Shown here: piece by piece, positions 25,601 through 37,550 of the stretch
Numbering within the stretch: the stretch's first letter is position 1
Layout: each line of letters opens with the position of its first letter
Origin: Phalacrocorax aristotelis
Lineage: Eukaryota > Chordata > Aves > Suliformes > Phalacrocoracidae
Direction: 5' to 3'
Assembly (NCBI RefSeq): GCF_949628215.1
Contig: NC_134311.1
Coordinates: 57,892,205-57,956,204 of the forward strand
Length of the DNA stretch: 64,000 bases
The notes under the pieces: model-generated
The model's database searches: none
Told to the model about the DNA's origin: nothing
What the model saw: only the letters and a program-made list of their open reading frames with translations
Made by a program: the position numbers and the translations under genes

Positions 25601-28600
25601 CAGTGCCGCGCTCCCACATGTGGCAGCCAGCCTGCTCCCTCCCTCCTTCCCTCCCTCCTGCATCTGGGCCACCCTCCCAGCAACAGAGTAAGTCAGGAGC
25701 TCTGGGACGTGGACCAATGGGTCTCAGGGAATTTGCACAGCAGTGAAATCCGTAAGGAGCTATGGACACTTTGCCACCCCCAAGAATTACATCCCTGAAC
25801 ACCCACAGGCAACTGCATATTGTATGTTTTCCTGGCTGATTTCAAATGCCCATTTGTATTTGGACACGCACACAGCAAGTCTGTGCACCCACACAGCCAC
25901 CTGTGCGTGCAAAACTGAGCCAGATAGGCCAGCATGTCAAGTGCACCCACACAAGGTGTGTGGTAATTGCATGCTAGGCATACACAAATAGACCTACATT
26001 TTTACGAAAATTAGACCTTCAAATCTATGTTTAAATAAGCCATATTTTAATGACTCCCTGAAAGGACAAGTGGGATAGCGGCAATGAATTGGCCCAAGCA
26101 GTATCACTTCAAAGAAGTTCACACTGGTAGGCTGGAGAGGGGAAGAAAGATGAACAAACTTCAGCTGGGGGAACCACAGCAAGACACTTCTCTGCAGCAG
26201 AGCCAGCTGATGTCTGCCTGCTCCCTGCGGCCTCCCGGCTGCACTCCTCAGCTGCTGGAGGATGGTCATAGGATTAAAGAAACTGAAATTATGCTGACGC
26301 TGTCTCTGTCCTGGTCTTGCAAAGCAAGTGACAGACAGTGCTTGCTAAGTACCTGTGTGCTGACAGCATGTCAGAGGTTTCAGTCAGTCCCAGGGGTGCC
26401 TGCAAAGATGATAACCCTCTGCTTGGGAGCTCACAAGAGGTTTATAGAGCACGGGCTTGGGGGCAGGGAAGGAGGGATAATAAACCACACTGGGGCGAAA
26501 AAAAAAACCCGAAACACAGCCACTAAACACATTTACATTCCAGTCTTTGCAAATTAAGATTTCACATGGGAATTTGGACAGGTGCAGTGTTACTAGATCT
26601 GGCAATGGCAGATTATAGCTGCCCCTTATTTATCTTGCTGTAGTTTCCACTTAGCCAGGTTCTGTGGCAGCAAGGATTTTGACTCCGTGTGGCTGAGAAG
26701 TGGCAGCCAGCTCTCTGCTGTGGCAGGTGTGGGGAGGAACCAGCTCCTGGTGCTGGGCACTTGCTTGGGACAGAAACTTCTGCTGACCAGCTCCGTGCAT
26801 GGCCACGTGCTTGAAGGCAGGAACGTGTTGCCAGTGACACCTCGTCATAGAAATACTGCTTATCTCCTGTGTGCAAAGGGAGAACACCCACTTCTTGTGA
26901 CAATGCCAGCACAACCCTTAACAGCTTTCAACGCAAGCAGTGAGGAAGAGGTTTTCAGGATACCCATTGCATATAAACCTGGCCCTAATTTTAACAACTC
27001 TTGTAGAAGGTCCCCAGATAAAAGACTCTCCCTGAGCTGCTGCTGTCTGTAGGGGCTGCAGTGGGAAACCATGCCCAAACGACAAGGGCAGGAGGAGCTT
27101 GGCTTCGCGGGCATGACCTGGTCAAAGGCCAGCTCATGCTGTGAGGTTTGTAGAAAAACATCACAGAACATCATCATTTGCATGATTTTTCATCTGCAGT
27201 GACTCAAGGGGGGATCAGGGCTGATGGGTACAAAGCAGAGAAGGAACAAGCAGGTGCAGCAGCAGGGAGGAGGCGACACATGGAAACAGACAAAACTAAA
27301 AAGGTTAGGTTGAAAATGACAGAAATGAGGGGGTCATCACCACTTGGTGAAGGCAGGCAGCTGCCCAGAGGCCTGAGGAGTGCAGACCAGGGCAGGGGGC
27401 AAGGACCAGTGGGAAATGAAGGGCCACCTCCCCAGGTACATGCAGGGTGACCCCAAGGGACATGGCGTGTTGGAGTTTTCCTTAGCCACGGCAAAATAAG
27501 CCCTCCAGAGAGCTGGACCTGGACACGGACCCAGCCAACTGCCCCAGTGCAGGGCAAAGCTGCTCTGCACACACCTTCATCCCCTGGGAGCAATTTTTGC
27601 AAGGAGCCTCTTGACGACACTGCCTGGCAAAATGCACATCAAGCTCCAGTGATTTCTGTTGGAAGGTTTTTTTTTTTGGATTATGATTTTTCATAAAAGC
27701 CTACCCAGTTCAGAAATATTGTCATGGAAATAAAAGAAAATATGTGGTAGCCTATTGTTCTCTAGGGGCTGCTGCCAAAGCCATGTTAGAACAGCTCCAT
27801 CTCGTGGAAATCAGCAGCAGAAGTGGGGGCGAACGACAAAGTGGGAGAAAAACGTAGAAAACAGTAGGAAAATGTTGGCAATAAGCTCCTCAGCTGCATG
27901 TGCCAGCAGTGGCTATGGTTCCCATCTGTAGGGGTTTTGCTAGTTCCATCCCTCCCGAGTTTAACTGCGATCTGCAGGTTTGAAAAAAATTAAAAATATC
28001 TTTGTACAAAGCCAACAGAAAGTGTATAATTTATCTGACTTTTGAGATATAACTGTAATATTTACACAGTTACTGTACGATCATGCTCCGAGCTCACAGG
28101 AAGGTTGGGGCTGTGTGGTGGCTTCAAGGTCTGCCACAGAGAGCTCCACTTCAGACTACCTCCCAGAGACTCCTTCTCCCTCTGTCACTCCCTGCCTCCA
28201 TCGGTTAATTTACAGCTGCATCTCTACCTTGCTTAGCATTCCTTTCTTGTCTCTATCATCTATATCATCTTCCTCTTCTCATTTTGCAGCTTGTTCCAGG
28301 AGTGTCTGTACCCCTGCGTGTGTGCTCGTAAATCAGAGGGAACATCTGTACTGCAGAGCCCAAACACATTCCTATCTTTGAAACACTTTCCAGTTCAGAT
28401 AAGCAACCCTTTCAATCATGGCTATGAAGCAAGTACACAGCATTAAAACCATGAGGTTACATTTTAAAATAATAATTTCTCCCTCTTTCTTAATGTCCTG
28501 TTGGATTTATTTTCCTGTTTATCCAAACTCTTGAGTTTTACTTTTTGATAACAGAGTTTATCCTGCAAGCCTAATTAATCCACATGCTGGGGGACAGGGG

Positions 28601-31600
28601 AGACAAGAAGCTGATTTCAGTATCAAGGACATGTCTTTTTGGTTTGGCGCTGCTACCACCACTTAGAACTACCTAGGAAAATTCAAAATCTTTCGGGCTT
28701 AAGAGGTCTGACAAACATCCCATGAACTGCACAAGACATCAACAAGTCATCAGAGTAATCACTGAACAGAGAAGCAACAATCTCCTCAGGTGAAATTGCA
28801 CTCACCTGCAAGGTGCACAAACACATAAATAATGCTAAGACGATGGATTACCCCTTGGACTTCAGGGGAGGTCTGCAATGCCTTGCCATGCTCAGGGCAT
28901 CCCGGAGTGCCTTAGCAAACAGCACCCACGCAGCTCATGGGCACAGGAGCTGGAGCTCAGTCCCAGGAGGTGCCAGCAGAAAGGCACAGCAGTGTGCACT
29001 GCAGCAGCCCCACACCACTGGCCACAATGAGGTCCGGGCTGCCTGCAGTCTAGAAATGGGACTTAGAAAAGACAGGCCATAGAAAATGCTGTTAACTGAA
29101 AATCTAGACACAGTCATGGTTAAAGGCTCACTCCCTGGAGTAACTGGCCAGGTTTTCCTTGGCAGTGGGTAACCCACTAAGTCTGTTAAAAACTCCAGCT
29201 CCTTCCACTTCCCTCTGACCTCTTCTCTCTGGGCAAGAACCTCCCCAGGGCCCCACTAACTCCACGATGCAGGCATGACTCCTCTGTACCAGCTAATGCA
29301 GGATTTGGTCCTGTAGCAAACCACGCTTTGCTGTTCAAGCTGCATAGGCAGCTGAAAACCAAAAGAGGCAAGTGGTAAAACTAAATAAAAGGATAATATA
29401 GGAGGTAGATTTTGGAAATCTCATCTGGATTACAGGAATTTTACTTTCTGCTCTTGTTGACCCCACCATCTACCTCCAAAGACTTATTTGTACTCGTGTG
29501 AAAAAGACCATTTATACAGTACTATTGCCCCCCCTAGACTGTGTCATTTAATCAGGTCAGGCAAGCCCTGGACAGGGCAGGCTTACTTCTCACAAACAGC
29601 AGCATACTGAAAGACACAGCTATTTCTGTCACACCAGCACAACTTCAGGAAGTACCTCTCTGTTTATTAAAGTGTAGGGCCAGTCTCCAGCCCCTTTAGT
29701 GTCTTTAAGACCCACTCTTCCGTGATCTAGGGAAAATATATGTTCTGTGGTACATTGCAGACTGACAGGTGTGTGTTTCTGCCCCCAGGCAGCACAGCTC
29801 AGATCAGCACAGCGGTATGATGAAGTAAAATTCACGTACCTGTTGAGAACACTTCTTTAAACACGGTTTTGTCTCCACGAGCTGGAGACGATGGCCCCGA
29901 CTAGCAGCCATCAGAGCTGAACTGTTGGTGAAACAACAGTGGAGGGGCGGGGGCTGCAGCACCAGCAGCCTGAACAATCAACAGTAAAATAAGCAACAAT
30001 TCAAATTAGAGCAAGGAAAATACAGCTACACCAAGAGGAAAAAGCCTATAATTGGCGGCGATAGTGATTAGACAACAGGCCCCAGTGCCATAGGAAGTGC
30101 TGACTATCAGCCTACGCCATCCCAGCGAGACTTCATCGTCACTGCCTGCGGGAGGATGGAGCCCAGCTGCAGGAATGAGCTGAGCAACCCACTGCTGCTC
30201 CCTTCCTTTTGCGCTAGGGAGATTAGCCATCCCAGGCCTTCCCCACTACAGCTGAATACTGGTGTGGTTGTTCAGCTGCTACCAGCCAACCCAGAAGAGC
30301 ATAGACAATCGGGGTACAGGCATAGAGCATTTCACTGCTTTTTAAAACTTTATTGCAGGAAGGAAGAGAAGGCTATTGTTTGCTTATGGCTTTAACATGA
30401 AACCAATTGTTATTGTGGAGGGATGGCAATATGCAAAGAATTAACACCAAGCCAAGCTGCAGTGAAAAGCTTTGATGTGCTTTCTATGATGGCAATGAAA
30501 CCTTGCCAAAGACCAAGCTGCCAAGTGAAACACTTTCAAAAGACTAATAACTGACCTGCAGTTACCCCTGGCAATACTGTACGATACTCATCCAGCAGTC
30601 TTCCAGGGGACTGAGGAGTAAACCAGCCTGTCTCTGACCCAGGTCTGACAAACTCATCAAGTCTAAACATTTGGCAAATTCTTCTCCTTGCACATACCTC
30701 TGCCAATGGGGACTAGGTATTTGTTACAAACATATAAAAAAATGTGAAAGCAGATGTTAGAGTAGGTCGGATTTCTGGAATGAGTATCTGATGGAAGAAG
30801 TGACCTGTGTCTCCAGGTCACTGGTATCTGCCAAGGCCAGCAAGCAGGAGGCATGGATCCAGCGAGGCCTGCTGAAGGATCGCCCTGCACACACAGGACT
30901 GCTCACCTCATTTCCATGTCATTAGTCCAGCTTGGTGGTAAGAACTTCCTGTTTCAAACCCAGCTTACTAGCAGCACCCAACTGCAGCCTTGGCTCCCAG
31001 CAGCTGCACCAAGAACAAAACCCTGAATGTTAGCAGTGAGGTTGGTTTGTTCTATCAGCAAACCAGATTGGTCAAGGATTCATGCTTGGCAAGAAAGGCA
31101 ATATCACTGCGAGGATAGGGACTTCAGAGCCACATCTCTGAAGCATGCTGAGGACAAAGGAACAAACATTACCCTGTGGCAAAATATATTTAGAGCATCG
31201 ACATATTCCTGACTGGAGCAGCATGCATTTTACCTTCTTACCTCACATGCAGTCATAACCAGCATAGGATATTACCTGGAAGCTGCATGGATCTCATCAG
31301 GCAAAGACCATCAGCACCAAATAAGCAAATAAGAATTTGTTAATATGAATGGGGAGAAAGAGGGAAAAACCCTCAAGCCAATTGAAGCAGTCAAAACTGT
31401 GCAGAGACATCATTTGAGGTTCCCAAGCTGCCTAAGCACTACCTACTTTTTTTCCCTTGTCACAGCAGTTTTGGGTTTCTGGCATTATTCCCACACACCC
31501 TGACCACAGGCACTGCCTGCTGCACCATTTCAGCACTTTCATAACCCACAGGTAGACAATGAGAGGTGGCTCTCACTTACCCACACATGCTCACCAGTGG

Positions 31601-34600
31601 CCACTATGCACCAAAGGGTCATGGAATCCCTGTCTCAGCCACGACATGGCTTGGGCCACTTCCAGCCCACTTTGGACCCAGCTATGCTGCCTGTGTTGTG
31701 GGTGCTCCTTACCAGCATTTCTTCTGTGGAAGTGGGGGAGAGGTTTCTCTTCTCTCTTCTTGAAACTCTATATACAGCAATTAACGTTGCTTAGCAACAG
31801 GACTTCCTTTTAAGATGCTCTTTTGTAATTTCAAACTCTCTGTGCCAAAAGTTCTTTAAATAGCCTGAACTCACACTGGGTCGCTCAGTCTGGCTCTTTA
31901 TCTCTGCCTGGTTTCCTCCCATTGCAAGGCTAATACCTGCGGCCAGCCAAAGCAAACCAAACCCAATAAAAATGCAGCTCCCAGGGCCCAGTCAAGCCTC
32001 TCCACGCAAGGGCTGGGAAGCTCCTTCTCCCCAAAGCCATGCCAAGCTACAAGCAATAGACCAGCTGAGGAAAGGGGAAGCTCAAGCAGGTTTTAAGTCT
32101 GATATTTTGCTTACTACTCAAGTCAGACTTACAGATAGAACCAAATTTCTCTCTCATCAGTCTAAAATCCAGCATGCAAGACTTGCACAGCCCAGTTTAC
32201 CAGATTCTGTATTGTTTAGACAGAGGAAGAATGGCTTGTTACTAATCATTGAAATTTGCATTTTATCTTGGCCTTATAGTACTGATACAACCCACAGGGT
32301 GCAAGAATAGTGGGTATTTTGCTTGCTTAGCAGGGAACAGAGGCTGCATTTTTGAGATAGTAAGAAGTCTTATAGCTATTTTACAGAGCAACAGGGGGCT
32401 CCAGCACTGAGATCCTCAAAACATCTTCTGAATATTTGAAAAATCACAAGCTACTCAAAGAGGATAACACGACAACAGTAGTTATACAGAAACAGTATAT
32501 GCAGGGAGAGTATAGGAGATATCCCGCTTTGCAAATGAAACATGGATGTACAAGACATCAGTAATTAAATAGTTGCTAATTCCCATCAGCAATTTCCTTC
32601 CCTCACAGTGCCTTTGTCCTGACCATGACTTCACATGGTTTCATATGCCCCACCATGGCCAGCTCCTCTCCCTGGCCAGCAGGCAGGATGCAGTCATGGA
32701 AGCCAGGAAGCCTGGCCTTCCCCTGGTCTCTAGCAAGCTGTAATCATCAGCTGACAGCTTGTTCATCCTGCCTACTAAGAAATTAGCACCAATGCCCCCC
32801 AAAAGCCCAAGAGGTCCAGGACTGGGCACAGCAGCAGTGCCCTGGTGGAACACCTCCACTATGAATCCTTTTGAAAGCTGCCTCAAATAAAATCCACATG
32901 AGAACAAGCCATCCAGGGAAAGCCGGCCAGAGGAGCATTCACTTTATTTGTCTGGATATTTCTTTATGCAGTGGTCACATCATATCCCTGGTCACAGCCT
33001 CTCTCTTTTTCAAGGGGCATCTAGGTTGCTACCTGTGCAGGTGGTTCACTCAAGTCATAGAAATTTCAGACTGAAGCGGTGGCATGCTTTCAGCACTAAC
33101 CATAACCATCCATGCTAGAGGACAGCAGCTGGTAGTTTGGTACTCTGCCAAGGAGCAGCAGCAAAGCAGAGGAAGAGGAATCCCTGGGGCAGCGGGATGC
33201 TGCAGCATGGCCCCCAACTGCTGGACTGTCACACAGTTAGGGAGGGCATCGCAGGCACAGCCCTGCAGGTGCTGTCCCTCTTGTATTCCCACCACCCCTG
33301 AGGGCAGGCAAAGAGACATTGTTATCACACATGGAGAGCATGGGCTGGAGAGCACATCTGGCTGCTGTCTCCTGCCCTCATTTGGGGTTTCAGAAAGATC
33401 AATTGCTGCAGCATGAAGCTGGGGGATTTCACATAAAATCTGGTAAAGCCTGACATTTTTTATGGCAGCTTTTTCTCCCTGCAGGTGGTTTATGTTCTTG
33501 CTGCATCACGTTTTTTCAGGCTTTTCCTTGGAGCACAGACTCAGCCTGCGGCACCTCTTGCACTGGCAGCAGAGCCTGTGCAAGTTTTCCTGCTGGAAAG
33601 TGTGGGTTTGGCAGGGCAGGGCAGGTGGTCCCCATCCTCCCCAGCTGCAGTGTCTCTTCTCAGGGCACCTCACAGCCCCAGCGGGGGAACGGTCACAGTC
33701 CAAATCCCACTGCCTCAAGGCAAACACCAGCCCAGGTTCTTAACATCCAGCATTTAAAGCAATCATTTGGATACCAAAATAAACAACAAACAAGAAAATT
33801 CTTGAAATCCATACTTGAAGGAAATGACTAAAAATTATTTTAATCCTTTGATCCTGTATAGACAGGTATTTTGGAAGCCCCGCTGTGTTGCATTGCCAAT
33901 CCCTTCTTCTTCAGAGCTACATAAGACCCAGACATGATTCATCTCTTAAATAAGAGAGAATTAAACTCTTATAGGAATTCTGAGGGTGCTAAAGTCTGTT
34001 TAATATATATACATAGCTCATTGCAATTTTTTTTAAAATTTAATTTTTTAGACTGATTACCACTTATCCCTATAGTCATTACACATTTTTTCCAAGGCAA
34101 TACTGGAAGAGGAGCAATTTCCCAGGTTTATCCCAACTGTGGCACCCCTCGTGGGCCAGGGTTTTTGGAGGTGCGCTGCTCAGTGCTCCAACCAGGAACC
34201 TTTCCCAGTGCAAGGGCCAGGCCAGGCACCAGGCCAGCTGGGCAGATTTGACACCAGAATGGATTTGCCTGGTTGGGTGGAGGGGATTCTCCTGCCTGGG
34301 CAGAGAGGCTGCTGCAGACCCCAGGATCCCACCCAGAAATGGATCCACCTTTCTGTGGTGGGGGTGGGAACTGGCATCCTGTGACTTCAGCATCATGCCA
34401 ACAGTCCACACGATGCCCACATCCTTGCCACTTGGCTGGTCAGAGGAACACACCAGCATTTCACCATCGTAGTCACTCCTAGGACCAACACCATGTCAGA
34501 GGTGTTTTTTTAAGTGGGGGAAGGGCCGCCACCTGTGAGCACATGCCGTAGGTGACTCATCACATTTTGGTGAGCCTCACGAGCTGTTCCTCCTGTCTAG

Positions 34601-35615
34601 CTCAAAAATCAGTTTAAAATGGAGAACTTCTGGGGTAATGTACAGCCCTCTCCTGGGGAATTTTTGATGGCAGGGCAGTGCAACTTGTTTGCGGGGTAGC
34701 ACAGCGCCAGAGAGGAGTGCAGAGGGAGCAATTTACTTGGCCCTCAGCAGCGTTCAGCATCTCGCAAGCGCTTAGTGACAAGCACCATCACACTAAAGCC
34801 AATTATTACTATTGCTGTTCACACGCTCTCAAATTTCCTCTCACCAGAGTGGGAAGAGTTTTGGTCAAGCACACAGAAAGTAGTATTATGAAGAGAAAAA
34901 TAATCTTGAGGGCGCTGTCCTAGCAACCCCTGGGGTCTGACAGCCCCCCTGAACACAGTGATGGAGAAAGGATCTACCCAGCACTTGGAACAGCAAACAC
35001 TATCATTGAAAGCAGAAAGCATGCAGAAAAGGACCACTCACCCTGTTCGACATGGGAGGTGAATCAACACCTGGGTGCAACAGCCCTGGGTGCCGCAGCT
35101 GTGGTCACAGAGGTGCTGCAGCCTGGCCAAGCCTGAGCCCACTGCCAGAACCAAAACCCGCTTCTGCTAACCACTGCCATAAACTCTTGCCCCTCCCCAT
35201 TTGCCCCTTTACAAGCACAGGTAGCTAAATTAATCATGTAGGCACACATAATGAATAATTCAGACACCTCTAATCATTAGCTATTTTTACTAAGCTCAGC
35301 AACTGCTTGTGCACACGGATGAGAAGAGGAACTTCAGTCATCTGATACCAATTTCATAATGAATTCTTCATTACCCAAAATTGAGGCAGGCCTTGGAATT
35401 CATTATTTGGATCATAAAGCTTCCTGTTTCCTCAAAAAACACTACCCCCTGCTCCTCCCCCCAAAAAAAAGAAAAAAAAGAATTATCTGGAGTTCTTTAT
35501 GCCCCTTTATGTCACACGTAAATTCCACAACATATAGTAATATACTTGCACTGCAAGAAGGGGCAGTGTTAGTTTCAGCTGATATCCCCTCCTGATTTAA
35601 AGGACTTTTAAATCA
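19641..35615. other. Gene-poor intergenic stretch upstream of CD180
   Basis: I can support no gene in these 16 kb. The longest open frame runs over 23658-24350 on the + strand (230 codons); it resembles no family I know and has biased, non-domain-like composition. Low-complexity items are a T-rich TTTGG/TTTTTG run at about 20440-20482 and a C/T-rich run at about 25630-25661. Long non-coding transcripts or enhancers cannot be ruled in or out from sequence alone. Confidence 0.55.
20440..20482. repeat. T-rich TTTGG / TTTTTG low-complexity run
   Basis: Imperfect tandem repeats of T(3-5)G(1-2). This is simple-sequence DNA with no further signal. Confidence 0.7.
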
Positions 35616-35616
35616 G
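35592..35616. repeat. Perfect 10-bp inverted repeat beside a CR1 tail
   Basis: ctgatttaaa at 35592-35601 pairs exactly with tttaaatcag at 35607-35616 across a five-base loop. It abuts the CR1 3' fragment that follows, so it may mark the insertion site or belong to the element's 3' UTR. Confidence 0.55.
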
Positions 35617-35667
35617 TCCTTCAAATCATAGGTCCCTTCCAACGCCTACCATTCTGTGATTCTGTGA
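35616..35667 (+). mobile_element. Short CR1 3'-end fragment
   Basis: The sequence ggtcccttccaacgcctacc (35631-35650) is followed directly by two exact ATTCTGTG octamers (35651-35666). This is the standard 3' end of avian CR1 elements in + orientation. Almost all of the element is missing, as is usual for heavily 5'-truncated copies. Confidence 0.8.
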
Positions 35668-37463
35668 CTTTTCTTCCAAAACAACACATTCATCTCAAAT
35701 TCGAGGTGTCTGGTATGGGTGGTTTGAGGAAGTGTCTGTGCCACCAGGGCTCGTAGCCTGCCGGAAACAAGACACAGGGTACAAGTGCGAGTCTGAGCTG
35801 CTGCCAGCCAGGAAAGCAGAGCAGAGAGGGCAGAGACATGCCAAGCATTAGCTTTTGAGCCTTAACATGAAAAACAGCAAATAAACAACGAGCAAATATC
35901 CCAAACAACAAATTCCTCTGAAATTTTTGCTGCCAGCTGCAGGGGGAGCAGGATTTCCAGCAAACATGGAGCTGGCTGGGAAAGAGGCAGAGCTACTAGT
36001 GGGATATGGAGGGAGCTTTTTAGCTTGTCATTCAGGTATGTTATTTTCTTTTAAACTTTATAAATCAAGAAGAATTAAAAAAACCCAGCTAAATCAGAAC
36101 AGCACAGAAGCATCCTAGCAGCAGACAAATACAGCATCAGGGCACCGGTGCCATGGCCTTTCTGTGCCTGCCAGCTGCAACAGCCCACGCAAAAGGCTTG
36201 GGCAAAGATGCAAAAGGGAGTCAGCTCTGCACTGGATTTTAAGCTCTGCTCCTACCACATTGACTGGTCCCCTCTCCCCAGCCACGTGCAGGGATGAGCA
36301 CAGCATGGCTCAGGTAAAACTCAAAGGACCCGTTGATTCCAGCTACCAGTGCAGCCATGGCCTTCATACACTATTTCAGAGTTGAAGCCATTGATTTTGT
36401 GCATGTTCTTGGCACCAGAGAAGCCCAGATGTCTCCATCACCCCGGGTGTTGAGCTTGATGCTCTCCAGATGGCATCTTGATTGTTTGAAGCTTCACTGA
36501 TCTAGTCAGCAGGGCTGGATCGGCTCTGCTGTTCAGCCCACCCAGCCTCTTACCCATTGTGCTGGGGCACATTTGCCAAGCCCCGTATGTTTTCGTCATG
36601 TCTTTCTCTGCCAGGAGGTGAAGAAAGAGTGCCAGTTAAGCCTGCTGAAAACAAAGTTATTGAGCTAATAACTGAGCCATATAAGAAACGAAAAAAAATA
36701 AAACCACGCAGGTTGAGCTGGCTGGCTAGAACCAGTGCTCAGCACCGTCCTGGGCAGCAAGGACCAGACACTCCCAGCTGCAGCTACCACACACATGCCC
36801 ATCTTAGAGATGGTTAGAAATATCATCCCCCTTCAGAAAACTAATCACTACATGTAACCTAAATACAAGAGGAAAAAAGATATAATTTTCAGATTTCAGC
36901 TTTACTGTTTCTAAAGAGAGAAGCATGTTTCAGCACTGTGATTCTTTCTGCAGCAATGTAGGCACAGATCTTATGCCTGTATTTTTGTTGTTTTACAAGT
37001 TTTTGTGACTTCCACAAGCGATGAACCAAATTTTGTTTGACTCAAACTTTCCACTGCATTAAATTCCCCTTTGGTGAGACACTACAGACTTATATGCCCT
37101 TTTCTTGGTCTACCTCCTGTTCCATGCTGAACTAACTACCCTGTACTTAGCAGAGATGTTTCACTCTACACAAGCATGAAGACCAATTTCCCTCACTTTC
37201 CTTTCTAAAAAAATCTGGTTTGCCCCAGAAAAGTATCAGTGCATGGTCATTTGACTATATTTAAATCAGGGAAGTTCCTCTTTCACTCCAAAACTACTGT
37301 TCTGCTCACACTGAACCCAGCAGGTTCAGCAAGCATTTCTTTTCCTTACGACCTTCTTTCTACCCAACTCACCCAGTTTATCTGACCTTTGCTTTCATGT
37401 CTTGCTTTCATTAAGGGAAGAAAGCACAAGATCATCCATTTTAACAATCTGCCTCACTCTGTA
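35668..37463. other. 5' flank of CD180
   Basis: This is the region immediately upstream of the CD180 start codon and should hold the promoter and 5' untranslated sequence. I cannot place the transcription start: there is no clear TATA box at a convincing distance and no CpG island. An ETS/PU.1-like motif at 37272-37286 is listed separately. Confidence 0.5.
37272..37286 (-). promoter_or_regulatory. Possible PU.1/ETS-type site upstream of CD180
   Basis: On the - strand this reads gtgaaagaggaactt, which contains the A-A-A-G-A-G-G-A-A core preferred by PU.1 (SPI1). It lies about 180 bases upstream of the CD180 start codon. CD180 is expressed in B cells and myeloid cells, where PU.1 is a central activator, so the position is plausible. 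A motif this short can occur by chance; function is inference. Confidence 0.3.
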
Positions 37464-37550
37464 ATGGCCCGTAATTTATACTTTTTGATTTTCATGCTTG
37501 CCTGCGTTAGCTGCGAATCGTCCAGTGCGGCAGAGACCATGTGCACAGAG
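37464..37550 (+). CDS. CD180: CD180 coding exon 1 (signal peptide)
   Basis: Encodes residues 1-29, starting M-A-R-N-L-Y-F-L-I-F-M-L-A and ending M-C-T-E. The donor is gag|gtgagt at 37551, phase 0. The exon's 5' untranslated start is not determined. Confidence 0.93.

Noticed and set aside
37389-37463. Upstream ATG at 37389 as the CD180 start
   Set aside because: It is in frame, but the 25 extra residues are basic and polar and would bury the signal peptide; the ATG at 37464 sits directly before the hydrophobic stretch.
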